Positions 48,267 to 56,358 of a stretch of 64,000 nt of DNA are shown here, in pieces. The DNA is from Streptomyces apocyni (lineage in GTDB: Bacteria; Actinomycetota; Actinomycetes; Streptomycetales; Streptomycetaceae), in NCBI RefSeq assembly GCF_009739465.1, contig NZ_WHOM01000051.1:124001-188000 (forward strand), in the 5' to 3' direction. The position numbers were made by a program, and so were the translations under genes. Under the pieces are notes generated by a model, which was given only the letters and a program-made list of their open reading frames with translations, was not told the origin of the DNA and did no database searches. The stretch's first letter is position 1. Every line of letters begins with the position of its first letter.

Positions 48267-50666
48267 CTAGCCGCGGGCCGAACGGAACCAGTGCTGCTCG
48301 CCCGGAGCCACCGCGACCTGGCGTCCTCCGGGCAGGATCAGCGGCAGCGGGCCCTGCGGTCCGCCGGGCACCGTCACGCCCAGGCGCCCCGGGAGGAGCC
48401 GGATGCGGACGCCGCAGTGGCCCCGGTAGCAGAACGTGAACGACAGGTGCGGGATCTCCCGGAGCGGCATCGGGTCGACGCGCAGCCCGTCGGCCCCCGC
48501 CTCCAGGCCCGTGAGGGCTCGTTCGGCGAGGTCGATCGTGCCCGCCATCGCCCCGAGGTGGATGCCCTCACCGGTCGTCCCGCCCTGGATGTCGGTGACA
48601 TCGCTGAGCAGTGCCTCCTCGTAGTACCGCCAGGCGTCCGCCCCGCCCTGGCGGGCGAGCACCCAGCCGTGGACCAGACTGCTGAGCGTGGATCCGTGGC
48701 TGGTCCGCTGGAGGTAGTACGCGACGGTCGCCCGCCACGCCGCGTCGTCCAGACCGTAGCCGAGCCGGGCGAACAGCTCGTGCAGCACGGCGGGCCGGAA
48801 GACGTAGCCGAGCATGAGCGCGTCGGCCTGCTTGGACGCCTGGTAGCGGTTGACCGTGTCGCCCTCGGCTTCCAGAATCCGGTCGAGTCGGCGGATGTCG
48901 GAGTAACGGGCGCGGTACGCCTCCCAGTCCAGCTCCGCGAGTGCGCCGTACCCCTCGAACTGGCTGATCACACCGGCGTGGAAGGGCACGTACAGGCGGC
49001 GGGAGATGTCCTCCCACCGGTCGAGCGCCGCGCGGTCGACGTCGAGGCGCTCGAAGAGTTCGTCGCGTCGGGTGCGCGGCAGTTCCTCGATCAGTTCAAG
49101 CCCGCGCGCCAGGACCCACGCGGCGGTCACGTTGGTGTAGGCGTTGTCGTCGATGCCGGGGGCGGCCGCGTCGGGGTAGGCGTCGTGGTACTCGTCCGGT
49201 CCCAGCACACCGCGAAGGCGATAGCGCCCGCAGGTGTCGTCGTACGCGGCGGCTCCCGCCCAGTAGCAGGCGACCTCGAGCAGCAACTCCGCTCCGGGGC
49301 CGTACATGAAGCAGGTGTCCCCGGTGGTGCTCCCGTACCGCCAGACGTCCAGGGCGATGGCCGATCCGACGTGCCGCTGGAGATGCGAGTGGTCGGGCAG
49401 CCAATGGCCGGAACGGGGATTGAGGTGCAGGGACTGCGTCTCCTCGTCCCCTGAACTGCCGCTCTGCCAGGGGAACATCGCGCCGTAGCCCCCCGTGCGC
49501 CGGGCCGCGGCCTTGGCGGCCGGCAGGCGGCGGTGGCGGTACATGAGCAGCGCCCTGGCCACCTCGGGGAAATGCAGGGTCACATACGGCATGACGAACA
49601 GCTCGTCCCAGAAGATGTGACCGCGGTACGCCTCCCCGTGCAGCCCCCGTGCGGGCACGCCCGCGTCGAGCTCGGCGGTGTGCGGGGAGAGCGTCTGCAG
49701 GACGTGGAAGAGGTGCAGCCGCAGGATCCGGCCCGATTCGCCGGGAACGTTCAACTCGCCCTGGCTCCACAGGCGTTCCCATGCCGCCCGGTGGGTGGCG
49801 AGGAGCGTACGGAAGGCGGGCGCCGCCGTGGCGTGGTCCGTGGCGAGGGTCAGCGGGTCACCGGGCGGCCGGTCCAGCGAGGTGTACAGGGCCGCCGTCT
49901 TCACGACGGTGGCGGAGCGGTCGGGGGTCAGCGGCAGCCGGTACGTCTGGACCGCGGTGGCGGCCGTGCAGCCGCCCCCGGCCGGGACAAGCGGCCGCGT
50001 GGTGGTTCTGACCGCCACACCAATGCCGATCCGCGACGCGGAGGTCCGGCAGGACAGCCAGGCCACACCCTCCGGCTCAACTCCACAGCGGTGATCGGCG
50101 AGGTGGCGTCCGGCGAGATCGCGGTACCGCGCGACTCCGGCATTGGTCACGTCCCCGTCGAGGATCGACTCCACCTCGATCTGCCCGTTCCAGCCGTACG
50201 CGTGGAACGTGGTCCGCTGCGCGGCGAGATACGCGTCGCCCATGTGGACGATCCGGGTGTGCGTGACATCCAGACGGCGGCCGTCCCCGTCCCGGTACTC
50301 CATGCGCCGGGTGAGGGTTCCCGTACGCAGGTTGAGGGTGACCCGATAGTGGTGCAACTCCGGTGCGTCCGGCGTCAGCCAGTCTCCCGGCGGGGCACCG
50401 GCGGGCAGGCACCGGTAGCGCAGGCGTAGCGCGTTGGGCAGGTTGACCATGTCCTCGTTGTCGACGTGTTTCCCCGACACCTCCGAGACGAGGCGGTTGA
50501 AGCAACCGGCCGCGTAGGTCCCCGGGTAGTGGATGGTGTCGGCGGACACCTCCGGGGCGGCGCCACGGATGGCGAACCTGCCGTTGCCGAGGGTGCACAG
50601 GGCTTCCACGACCCGTTCCGTCTCGGGGTGGTATGTGTCGTACTCCCACGTCCACAGCGAGCTCAT
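48267..50666 (-). CDS. GH65 glycoside phosphorylase/hydrolase
   Basis: 799-residue family 65 enzyme with the N-terminal beta-sandwich (about 1-270), helical linker, (alpha/alpha)6 catalytic barrel (about 330-690) and small C-terminal beta domain. The general acid is Glu in 'GVLGPDEYHDAYPD'; 'GEAYRGHIFWDELFVMPY' and 'QASKQADALMLGYVF' (phosphate-site lysine/Gln region) are family marks. It would phosphorolyse trehalose, maltose or kojibiose to glucose and beta-glucose 1-phosphate. The upstream beta-phosphoglucomutase gene overlaps it (ATGA), strongly supporting a beta-phosphorylase. The exact disaccharide is undetermined. Start ATG 50666 has AGGAG 7 nt upstream. Confidence 0.9.
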   Translation of the reverse strand: MSSLWTWEYDTYHPETERVVEALCTLGNGRFAIRGAAPEVSADTIHYPGTYAAGCFNRLVSEVSGKHVDNEDMVNLPNALRLRYRCLPAGAPPGDWLTPDAPELHHYRVTLNLRTGTLTRRMEYRDGDGRRLDVTHTRIVHMGDAYLAAQRTTFHAYGWNGQIEVESILDGDVTNAGVARYRDLAGRHLADHRCGVEPEGVAWLSCRTSASRIGIGVAVRTTTRPLVPAGGGCTAATAVQTYRLPLTPDRSATVVKTAALYTSLDRPPGDPLTLATDHATAAPAFRTLLATHRAAWERLWSQGELNVPGESGRILRLHLFHVLQTLSPHTAELDAGVPARGLHGEAYRGHIFWDELFVMPYVTLHFPEVARALLMYRHRRLPAAKAAARRTGGYGAMFPWQSGSSGDEETQSLHLNPRSGHWLPDHSHLQRHVGSAIALDVWRYGSTTGDTCFMYGPGAELLLEVACYWAGAAAYDDTCGRYRLRGVLGPDEYHDAYPDAAAPGIDDNAYTNVTAAWVLARGLELIEELPRTRRDELFERLDVDRAALDRWEDISRRLYVPFHAGVISQFEGYGALAELDWEAYRARYSDIRRLDRILEAEGDTVNRYQASKQADALMLGYVFRPAVLHELFARLGYGLDDAAWRATVAYYLQRTSHGSTLSSLVHGWVLARQGGADAWRYYEEALLSDVTDIQGGTTGEGIHLGAMAGTIDLAERALTGLEAGADGLRVDPMPLREIPHLSFTFCYRGHCGVRIRLLPGRLGVTVPGGPQGPLPLILPGGRQVAVAPGEQHWFRSARG

Positions 50667-51421
50667 GGTGGCGCTCCTGACGTTGACGTCAGTTCGGGCA
50701 GCGGGGTCAGATCGGCCGCCACCACGTCGGCGCCGTGCTCGAGCAGGGCCGCGCGCCCGCCGGGCTTCTCCGCGCGGTCGATGCCCACGACCAGGCCGAA
50801 GTGGCCGCGCTGGCCTGCCTCCACCCCGGCGAGCGCGTCCTCCACCACGGCCACCTGAGCAGGCTCGACGTCCAGGCGCCGAGCGGCTTCCAGGAACAGC
50901 GCCGGGTCGGGCTTGCCCGGCAGGGCCAGGCGGGCGGCATCCGTTCCGTCCACGACCAGCTCGACCAGCTGGAGGAGTCCGGCCACTTCCAGCAAGGGCC
51001 GAGCGTGCCGGGAAGCGGATACGGCGGCGCATCGTACCGCCGCTCCCGCCAGAGCTTCGAGTACGGGCTCCACGTCGGCGAACGGCTCGACGGGCTGGGA
51101 CCGTAGCGTCCGCGCGAAGGCCTTCTCCTTGCGGGCGGCGACCGCCCACACCGTCCCGCAGCCTGGCGCGTCAGCGGGCGCGCCCGAGGGCAGGTCGATG
51201 CCCCTCGCGGTCAGGAACGCGAGCGCCCCGTCGTAGCGGGGCTTGCCGTCGACCAGTTCCCGGTACTCCCCCTCCGCGTCGAAGGGCCGCTGCGGCGCTC
51301 CGTCGGCCCCCCACTCCTCCAGGCAGCCGTCGAAGGCCGTCTTCCACGCGGCCGCGTGCAGCGCCGCCGAGTCGAGCAGCACCCCGTCGGTGTCGAAGAC
51401 GACGGCCCGGACCGGCTTCAC
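50663..51421 (-). CDS. pgmB: Beta-phosphoglucomutase-type HAD phosphotransferase
   Basis: 252-residue HAD subclass IA protein. The catalytic loop is 'VVFDTDGVLLDSAALHAAAW' (nucleophile Asp and acid/base Asp; the usual F-D-x-D-G-V is intact). The Thr/Ser motif is in 'CAAVSASRHARPLL', Lys in 'ALPGKPDPALFLEAARRL' and acidic 'VAVVEDALAGVEAG'. It would convert beta-glucose 1-phosphate to glucose 6-phosphate. Its stop overlaps the GH65 start (ATGA) and its own ATG overlaps the stop of the HTH-PPOX regulator gene, so three genes are translationally chained. Confidence 0.87.
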   Translation of the reverse strand: MKPVRAVVFDTDGVLLDSAALHAAAWKTAFDGCLEEWGADGAPQRPFDAEGEYRELVDGKPRYDGALAFLTARGIDLPSGAPADAPGCGTVWAVAARKEKAFARTLRSQPVEPFADVEPVLEALAGAAVRCAAVSASRHARPLLEVAGLLQLVELVVDGTDAARLALPGKPDPALFLEAARRLDVEPAQVAVVEDALAGVEAGQRGHFGLVVGIDRAEKPGGRAALLEHGADVVAADLTPLPELTSTSGAPP

Positions 51422-52092
51422 TGAGGCACCGCGCGGCGGCCGGTGATCCGTACGGGGGTGATGGACATCCAGTACGTGCGGTCGCCGCCCGCCCAGGGCA
51501 GGGAGCGCGCGACGGCGTCCAGCCGCCGCAGGGCTTCAGCGTCGGTGACGCCCTCGACCGCGCCGACCACCAGGACGCTCCAGCCCGTCTTCATCACATC
51601 GTCGATGTGATCGACCTCGAAGGCCACCTGGGTACCGGCCGCGCGCGCGAGCAGCGCGTCGCCCTCGGTCCGAAAGGCGATCTCGTTGCCGGCGACGACG
51701 TAGTTGACCGGGAAGATGCCGGGGCCGTCCGGGGAGACGATCGCGACCCGGCCGATGCCGTGCGTGGACAGCAGCCGACGGCACTCGGTCTCGCTGAGCT
51801 TGACGAGTTCGGACTCCAGCCAGGCGGTTCCCCGGCCAGGTGGTCGATCGGTGGTGACGCCGGTCAGTTCGGCGATGGTCGTGCCGAGCTCCCCGGCGAG
51901 GCGCACGAGCGTACCGGTGCTCGGGTGTGCGGCCCGCTCCTCCAGGTAGGCGAGGTACGAGACGTCCATCCCGCAGCGCTGTGCCAGCTGCTCGCGGGTG
52001 TAGCCGAGCTCGACGCGCCGGGCGGCGATCCGGCGGCCCAGGTCCGTATGTCCGACTGCCCGGGCGGTCGGCTTTGGGGTCGTGCGGGGCAT
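51418..52092 (-). CDS. HTH (XRE) - pyridoxamine 5'-phosphate oxidase-fold fusion protein
   Basis: 224 residues in two modules. An XRE helix-turn-helix (about 15-75, 'DLGRRIAARRVELGYTREQLAQRCGMDVSYLAYLEERAAHPS') joins a split-barrel PPOX flavin/F420-binding-type domain (about 90-215, 'LLSTHGIGRVAIVSPDGPGIFPVNYVV...TGWSVLVVGAVEGV'). Such fusions are probable redox- or flavin-sensing regulators of actinobacterial stress clusters. It heads the operon with beta-PGM and GH65 by ATGA overlap. I choose ATG 52092 (AGGGAAG about 9 nt upstream) over GTG 52101. Confidence 0.85.
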   Translation of the reverse strand: MPRTTPKPTARAVGHTDLGRRIAARRVELGYTREQLAQRCGMDVSYLAYLEERAAHPSTGTLVRLAGELGTTIAELTGVTTDRPPGRGTAWLESELVKLSETECRRLLSTHGIGRVAIVSPDGPGIFPVNYVVAGNEIAFRTEGDALLARAAGTQVAFEVDHIDDVMKTGWSVLVVGAVEGVTDAEALRRLDAVARSLPWAGGDRTYWMSITPVRITGRRAVPQ

Positions 52093-52219
52093 GTTGTTCA
52101 CTTCCCTGCGGTCTGCGCGGTCGCCTCGCGCCCGGCTCTGCTCCCCTTCCAGGGTTTCGCGGAACCGCGAGGGCGCAACCGGGAGGCATCGGATCGCCCG
52201 GATGGCGTACGACCGCTCA

Positions 52220-52239
52220 CTCTGGGTAACGACTCAGAG
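52220..52239 (+). promoter_or_regulatory. Hairpin in the leader/promoter region of the expansin gene
   Basis: CTCTG (52220-52224) pairs with CAGAG (52235-52239) around GGTAACGACT. A second small stem (GGCG...CGCC around GCAACCTTTT) follows at about 52266-52281. The 230-nt gap between the divergent regulator and the expansin holds these and no gene; it may be a structured leader. Confidence 0.3.
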
Positions 52240-52332
52240 GAGCGCCTGCCCCGTGTGAGAAGGCGGCAACCTTTTCGCCTCGTGCGGCCACTGAGCAGTG
52301 CACCATCGGCTCGATCTTCCGAACGGACGGTA

Positions 52333-53355
52333 ATGACGACAGCGAGGCAGGCCGCGCGGCAGCGCAGGCGCAGACGCAGGCTCATGCTGGCGACCACGCT
52401 GGCGGTGGCCGCCGCGAGTGTTCTGGCCTACCTGGTCATAGGGTGGCTCCCCGACCGGAGGGAAGGCGCGGCGCCTGCCGCCGCGACGCCCGCCGCCTCC
52501 GCCCAGGTGAGGGCCGCCACCCCGACCGGGACGGACACCCCGAACGCGTCGGAGTCGCCGAACGCGTCGGAGTCGCCGACCGCGTCGGGTTCGCCGAGTG
52601 CGTCGGGTTCGCCTTCGCCGATTGCGACCGGCGCCCCTGTTCCGACGGCCGGTGAGACCACCGCCCGGGCACGACCGTCAGCCACGGACACCACCACCCC
52701 GCAATCCTCGCGAACGGCGTCCACCACAGCACCACCGTCGGCAGGGCGCATTCGGCCCGGCGGCACCTACACCGGGGTCGCCACCGCCTATGAGGCCAAG
52801 GACGGAAACGGCGCCTGCCTGCTCGGCCCGAGTCCCGACCTCATGATCGCGGCCATGAACACCACGGACTACGAGACGTCCAGGGCGTGCGGCGCGCATA
52901 TACGCGTCCGCGCGGCCAACGGCAAGTCGATCACCGTACGGATCACCAACGAATGCCCGCTGCCCTGCGCACCCGGGCAACTCGACCTCAGCCAGGAGGC
53001 CTTCGCCAAGCTCGCCGACCTCAAGGTCGGCCGTATCCCGATCACCTGGGAGCTGCTGAGCCCCAGCACCTCCGAGACGGTCTCCATCAGATACAAGTCC
53101 GGTTCCAGTCCCCATTGGTGCGCCGTCCAGGCGATCGGCCACCGGAACCCGGTCGCGCGCCTGGAGGTCAAGTCCGGCGACGGCTGGCGGCAGTTGCCCC
53201 GCACCGCGTACAACTACTTCCTTTCCGCCAACGGCGGCGGGTGTGGCAACTCGATCAGGATCACGGACATCTACGGAGAACGGCTGACCGTCACCGGGAT
53301 CGCGCTACGGCCGGACGCCGTCCAGCCGACCGGGGTTCAGTTCGCCCGACACTGA
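52333..53355 (+). CDS. Expansin-like secreted protein (DPBB plus CBM63)
   Basis: 340 residues. An Arg-rich N-terminus and single hydrophobic helix (about 15-38, 'LMLATTLAVAAASVLAYLVIG') serve as signal or anchor. A Ser/Thr/Pro linker with an 18-nt DNA repeat (about 45-130) follows. A double-psi beta-barrel (about 138-235, 'GVATAYEAKDGNGACLLGP...VRITNECPLPCAPGQLDLSQEAFAKL', with expansin-type Asp in QLDLS) is next. The CBM63-like domain (about 240-340) has aromatic surface residues in 'SSPHWCAVQAIGHRNPV', 'GDGWRQLPRTAYNYF'. Expansins loosen cellulose/xyloglucan networks without hydrolysis, which suits the adjacent xyloglucanase genes on the opposite strand. Confidence 0.87.
   Translation: MTTARQAARQRRRRRRLMLATTLAVAAASVLAYLVIGWLPDRREGAAPAAATPAASAQVRAATPTGTDTPNASESPNASESPTASGSPSASGSPSPIATGAPVPTAGETTARARPSATDTTTPQSSRTASTTAPPSAGRIRPGGTYTGVATAYEAKDGNGACLLGPSPDLMIAAMNTTDYETSRACGAHIRVRAANGKSITVRITNECPLPCAPGQLDLSQEAFAKLADLKVGRIPITWELLSPSTSETVSIRYKSGSSPHWCAVQAIGHRNPVARLEVKSGDGWRQLPRTAYNYFLSANGGGCGNSIRITDIYGERLTVTGIALRPDAVQPTGVQFARH
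52543..52614 (+). repeat. 18-nt tandem repeat encoding the Ser-rich linker
   Basis: Four copies of (A)(A/C/G)(C/T)GCGTCGG(A/G)(G/T)TCGCC(G) encoding NASESP/TASGSP/SASGSP in the expansin linker. Confidence 0.9.
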
Positions 53356-53380
53356 CCCCGGCCTCGGCCCTGATGCCGGA

Positions 53381-54097
53381 TCAGCCGCCGTTGATGGTCA
53401 GGTGGTTGGTGCGGAAGTCGCGTCCACCGGACGACGAGGTGATCTCATAGCCGAACTGGACGTCGCCGATGGTCTCGTTGCCGGGCATCCAGCCCTTGGT
53501 GTAGGCGATCCAGTGGAGGATCGGCTTGATGTCCACGGTGCCGGAGCGGGAGTCGGACGTCCGCAGGAACGAGAACACCTGGTTCGACCCGTTGGTGCCC
53601 TTGTAGACGTTCCAGTGGTGCCCGCCGAGCGTGACGTTGTCCTGCCAGGTGCCGAGCGGGCCGACGGGTCCGGTGGAGTTGACCCAGAGCATGATCTCGT
53701 AGTCGTGGTCGGTGTCCCAGATGTCGTACGACGTGTTGTACGCGCCGGACGACGGCACGGTGACGTTGTAGTCGCTGGTGAGCCAGCCGAGGGAGTCGAT
53801 CGTCTTGTTGATCGTTTTCGTTGAGTTGGGGTAGGACTTGATGCCGCCGGTGTTGGGGTGGTCGGCCCAGACACCCCAGCTGGTCCCGGAGTTGGCCCAG
53901 ACGCACTGGCTGCCCGCGCCGGAGCCCCAGATGTTGTTGTAGAGCCGGTAGCCGTCGAGGCTGGTGTTGCCCCACTGGTGACAGGAGTTCCAGACCGCTG
54001 CCGAAGCGGGGGCGGAGGCGAGGCCGACGGTGATGCCGAGAGCCATCGTCGGCGCGAGCACCGCCATGGTGATCTTGCGTAGGCTGCTTTTGACCAT
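53381..54097 (-). CDS. Secreted GH12 endo-beta-1,4-glucanase/xyloglucanase
   Basis: 238-residue enzyme with a Sec signal peptide (MVKSSLRKITMAVLAPTMAL, cleavage near SAPASA). The GH12 jelly-roll is complete. The nucleophile Glu is in 'HDYEIMLWVNSTG', and the acid/base Glu is in 'VQFGYEITSSSGG'. 'GYRLYNNIWG' and 'CVWANSGTSWGVWADH' are family marks. GH12 enzymes cut cellulose or xyloglucan backbones; next to GH74, GH95 and GH42 genes, xyloglucan is the likelier substrate. Start ATG 54097 has AAGGA 6-7 nt upstream. It is the last gene of the operon and converges on the expansin gene. Confidence 0.9.
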   Translation of the reverse strand: MVKSSLRKITMAVLAPTMALGITVGLASAPASAAVWNSCHQWGNTSLDGYRLYNNIWGSGAGSQCVWANSGTSWGVWADHPNTGGIKSYPNSTKTINKTIDSLGWLTSDYNVTVPSSGAYNTSYDIWDTDHDYEIMLWVNSTGPVGPLGTWQDNVTLGGHHWNVYKGTNGSNQVFSFLRTSDSRSGTVDIKPILHWIAYTKGWMPGNETIGDVQFGYEITSSSGGRDFRTNHLTINGG

Positions 54098-54135
54098 GGT
54101 GTTCCTTCCATGGGTGGGGGGAAGTGTGGGGGTTG

Positions 54136-56358
54136 CTACCACGCCCCCATGCTGAGGACGTGGTCCTCTCCGGCGACGAGGTCGATCAGCTCCGCGTCGC
54201 CGGAAGAAGTCCTGACTTCGATACGGACGGTGCGCGTCGGTCTCAGGACCGCCCTCGCCCCGTCGGGCGCCCAGCTCAGATCGGCCTCGGCACCGAACCG
54301 CGTGCGGATGCCGGTGAGGCGGCCCGCCGGGAGAGTGGGCGGGAGCGCGGGCAGGAGGACCAGCCGGTCGGGGGTCGACTGGAGAAGCGTCTCGATCAGT
54401 ACGGCGGGCAGGGTGTGCGCGGCGTCCGCGTTGTAGACGTGGCGGTTCGGGTAGTGGGCGCTCATCAGGGAGGTGTGGAAGAAGTCGCCGCCCAGCACCT
54501 GGTCGAGGGCGTGGGCGACGCGGTCGCCATCCCTGAGGCGGGCCGCGATGAGCGCGTGGTGGAGGTGGCCGTGCGCGGAGTCGTTCCCGGCGCCGCGCAG
54601 TGCGAGGGCGCGGTGGGCGGCGGCGGCGAGGTCGGGGGTGTCGTACGGGGTGATCTCGGCCAGCGGCCAGACGCCGTAGAGGTGGCTGAGGTGGCGGTGG
54701 TCGTAGGAGTCCGCCAGGCCCGGCCAGGCCCATTCGGCCAGGGCGCCGTCGTCGTTGATCCGGTGCGGCGGGAGCCGGTCGGCGAGGGCGCGCCAGCGGT
54801 CGGCGTCCGGGGTGTCCGGGTGGTGGTCGGCTGCCGTACGCAGGGCGTGGCGGGCCGCCGACAGGTCCATGGCGGCGTTGATCGTGACCCAGCTCGCGTT
54901 CGCCGGGCGGTTCTCCGGGGAGTAGGAGGGGACGACGACGAGCTGGCCGTTGGCGTCGGTGCGGGTGAGGAAGTCCTCGTAGAACACGGCGACTTCGGCG
55001 AGGGCGGCGGCGGTGCGGGGGTCGTGGGTGCCGTGCGTCTCGTCGTGGTCGACGAGTGGCCCCAGCAGCCAGTCGGCGCCCGCGGTCCACAGGTGGAGGG
55101 GGTATTCGCGGCTGAAGTGGTACGCGTGGCCGGACTCGCCGTCGCTGTGGGCGGGGGCCACCACGCCGCGGGTACCGAAGACCGCGCGGGCGTTGTCGCG
55201 CCAGTCGGGGAGCTGGCGGTGGATCAGGTTCGCGTGGGCCTCGGTGACCTCGGGGAGGGCGGCGGACGCGGCGGACGCGGTCTGGAGGTTGAGGTTGGCG
55301 TCGTGGGTGAACGCCCCCGACCAGGCGGTGTCCCAGTCGCCGGTCCACAGGCCGGTCAGGCGGGGTGGGAAGAGGCCGCTGGCGGACAGCAGGTGGTAGC
55401 GGCCAGCCGCGAAGAGCCGTTCCAGGAGGGCGGCGCTGCGCGGCTGCTTCAGCAACTCCGATCCGGACAGGGCGCGTTCGGCGGGGTCGGCCGCGAGGTC
55501 GAGGGTGACACGCGCGTAGGCCGTGCGGTGGAGGGCGACGTGGCGTTCGAGGAGCTCCTCGTACTCCGTGGGGAGGTCCCGCAGGGCCCGGCCTTCCGCC
55601 GACACGTCGAGTTCGCCGGTGTGCCGTCGGACCCGGGTGAGGAGCAGCACGGAACGGGCGCCCTCGATGTGCGCGCGGGGCGGGGAGAGGGTCGTCGTGC
55701 CGCCGGTGACGACGACCAGGGTGACGCCGGTGAAGGCGCGGTCGCTGCTGCTGTCACTGGCGGGGTAACGGGCTCGCAGGCTCAGCAGGGCGCCCTCGGG
55801 GGTGATGACGGCTCCGTGACCGACGGCCAGGTTGCCGGGGGCGCCGGGGAGGCGGTGGTCCAGGGAGATGTCGAGGTCGAGGGTGCGGCCGGGGCCCGTG
55901 AGGTGCTGGACGATCACGTCGTCGGCCCGGGAGACGAAGACGCGGCTGGTCCAGTCGGCGCAGGCCGCCCGTACGACGCCCGTGGTGAAGTCGACGTCGC
56001 GGCGGTAGTCGACGCCGTCACCGGCGGTCCGGACCAGGCTGACCTGGAAGGCGGGGTGGAAGGGCTGCGCCCACTGGTGCGGGCGCCCGTCGGTGAAGCC
56101 CTCCGCCGCGGTGTGGTCGCCTGCCAGGAGGCGGTCCTGGAGCGCGGGGAGTTCGGCGGCGAGCCGGGGCGGACGGCGGTGCGCGTCGTCGCCGCCCGGC
56201 CGTACCAGGGTGTGATGTGTGACGACGACCCGCTCCGCGTTCGGGTCGCCGAACACAAGGGCGCCGTGGTGGCCGTTACCGCTCAGGAAGCCGTCCTCCC
56301 AGCGGTCGGCCGGGTGTGGCTCCCAGGTGCCGTGGCGGGGCCCGTCGATCGCGGTCAT
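54136..56358 (-). CDS. GH95 alpha-L-fucosidase
   Basis: 740-residue family 95 glycoside hydrolase without a signal peptide, hence probably cytosolic. N-terminal 'WEDGFLSGNGHHGALVFGD' is the family opening. The (alpha/alpha)6 barrel carries 'GLWTGDWDTAWSGAFTHDANLNLQTA', 'VVPSYSPENRP' and 'DHRHLSHLYGVWP' (general-base/acid surroundings). It is expected to remove alpha-1,2-linked L-fucose (or L-galactose) from galactosyl side chains of xyloglucan oligosaccharides. Its ATG overlaps the GH42 stop codon (ATGA). Confidence 0.88.
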   Translation of the reverse strand: MTAIDGPRHGTWEPHPADRWEDGFLSGNGHHGALVFGDPNAERVVVTHHTLVRPGGDDAHRRPPRLAAELPALQDRLLAGDHTAAEGFTDGRPHQWAQPFHPAFQVSLVRTAGDGVDYRRDVDFTTGVVRAACADWTSRVFVSRADDVIVQHLTGPGRTLDLDISLDHRLPGAPGNLAVGHGAVITPEGALLSLRARYPASDSSSDRAFTGVTLVVVTGGTTTLSPPRAHIEGARSVLLLTRVRRHTGELDVSAEGRALRDLPTEYEELLERHVALHRTAYARVTLDLAADPAERALSGSELLKQPRSAALLERLFAAGRYHLLSASGLFPPRLTGLWTGDWDTAWSGAFTHDANLNLQTASAASAALPEVTEAHANLIHRQLPDWRDNARAVFGTRGVVAPAHSDGESGHAYHFSREYPLHLWTAGADWLLGPLVDHDETHGTHDPRTAAALAEVAVFYEDFLTRTDANGQLVVVPSYSPENRPANASWVTINAAMDLSAARHALRTAADHHPDTPDADRWRALADRLPPHRINDDGALAEWAWPGLADSYDHRHLSHLYGVWPLAEITPYDTPDLAAAAHRALALRGAGNDSAHGHLHHALIAARLRDGDRVAHALDQVLGGDFFHTSLMSAHYPNRHVYNADAAHTLPAVLIETLLQSTPDRLVLLPALPPTLPAGRLTGIRTRFGAEADLSWAPDGARAVLRPTRTVRIEVRTSSGDAELIDLVAGEDHVLSMGAW

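Noticed and set aside
52102..52332. ydaO (c-di-AMP) riboswitch before the expansin
   Set aside because: The expected GGGGACCCA-type core is not visible, so I report only a possible structured leader.
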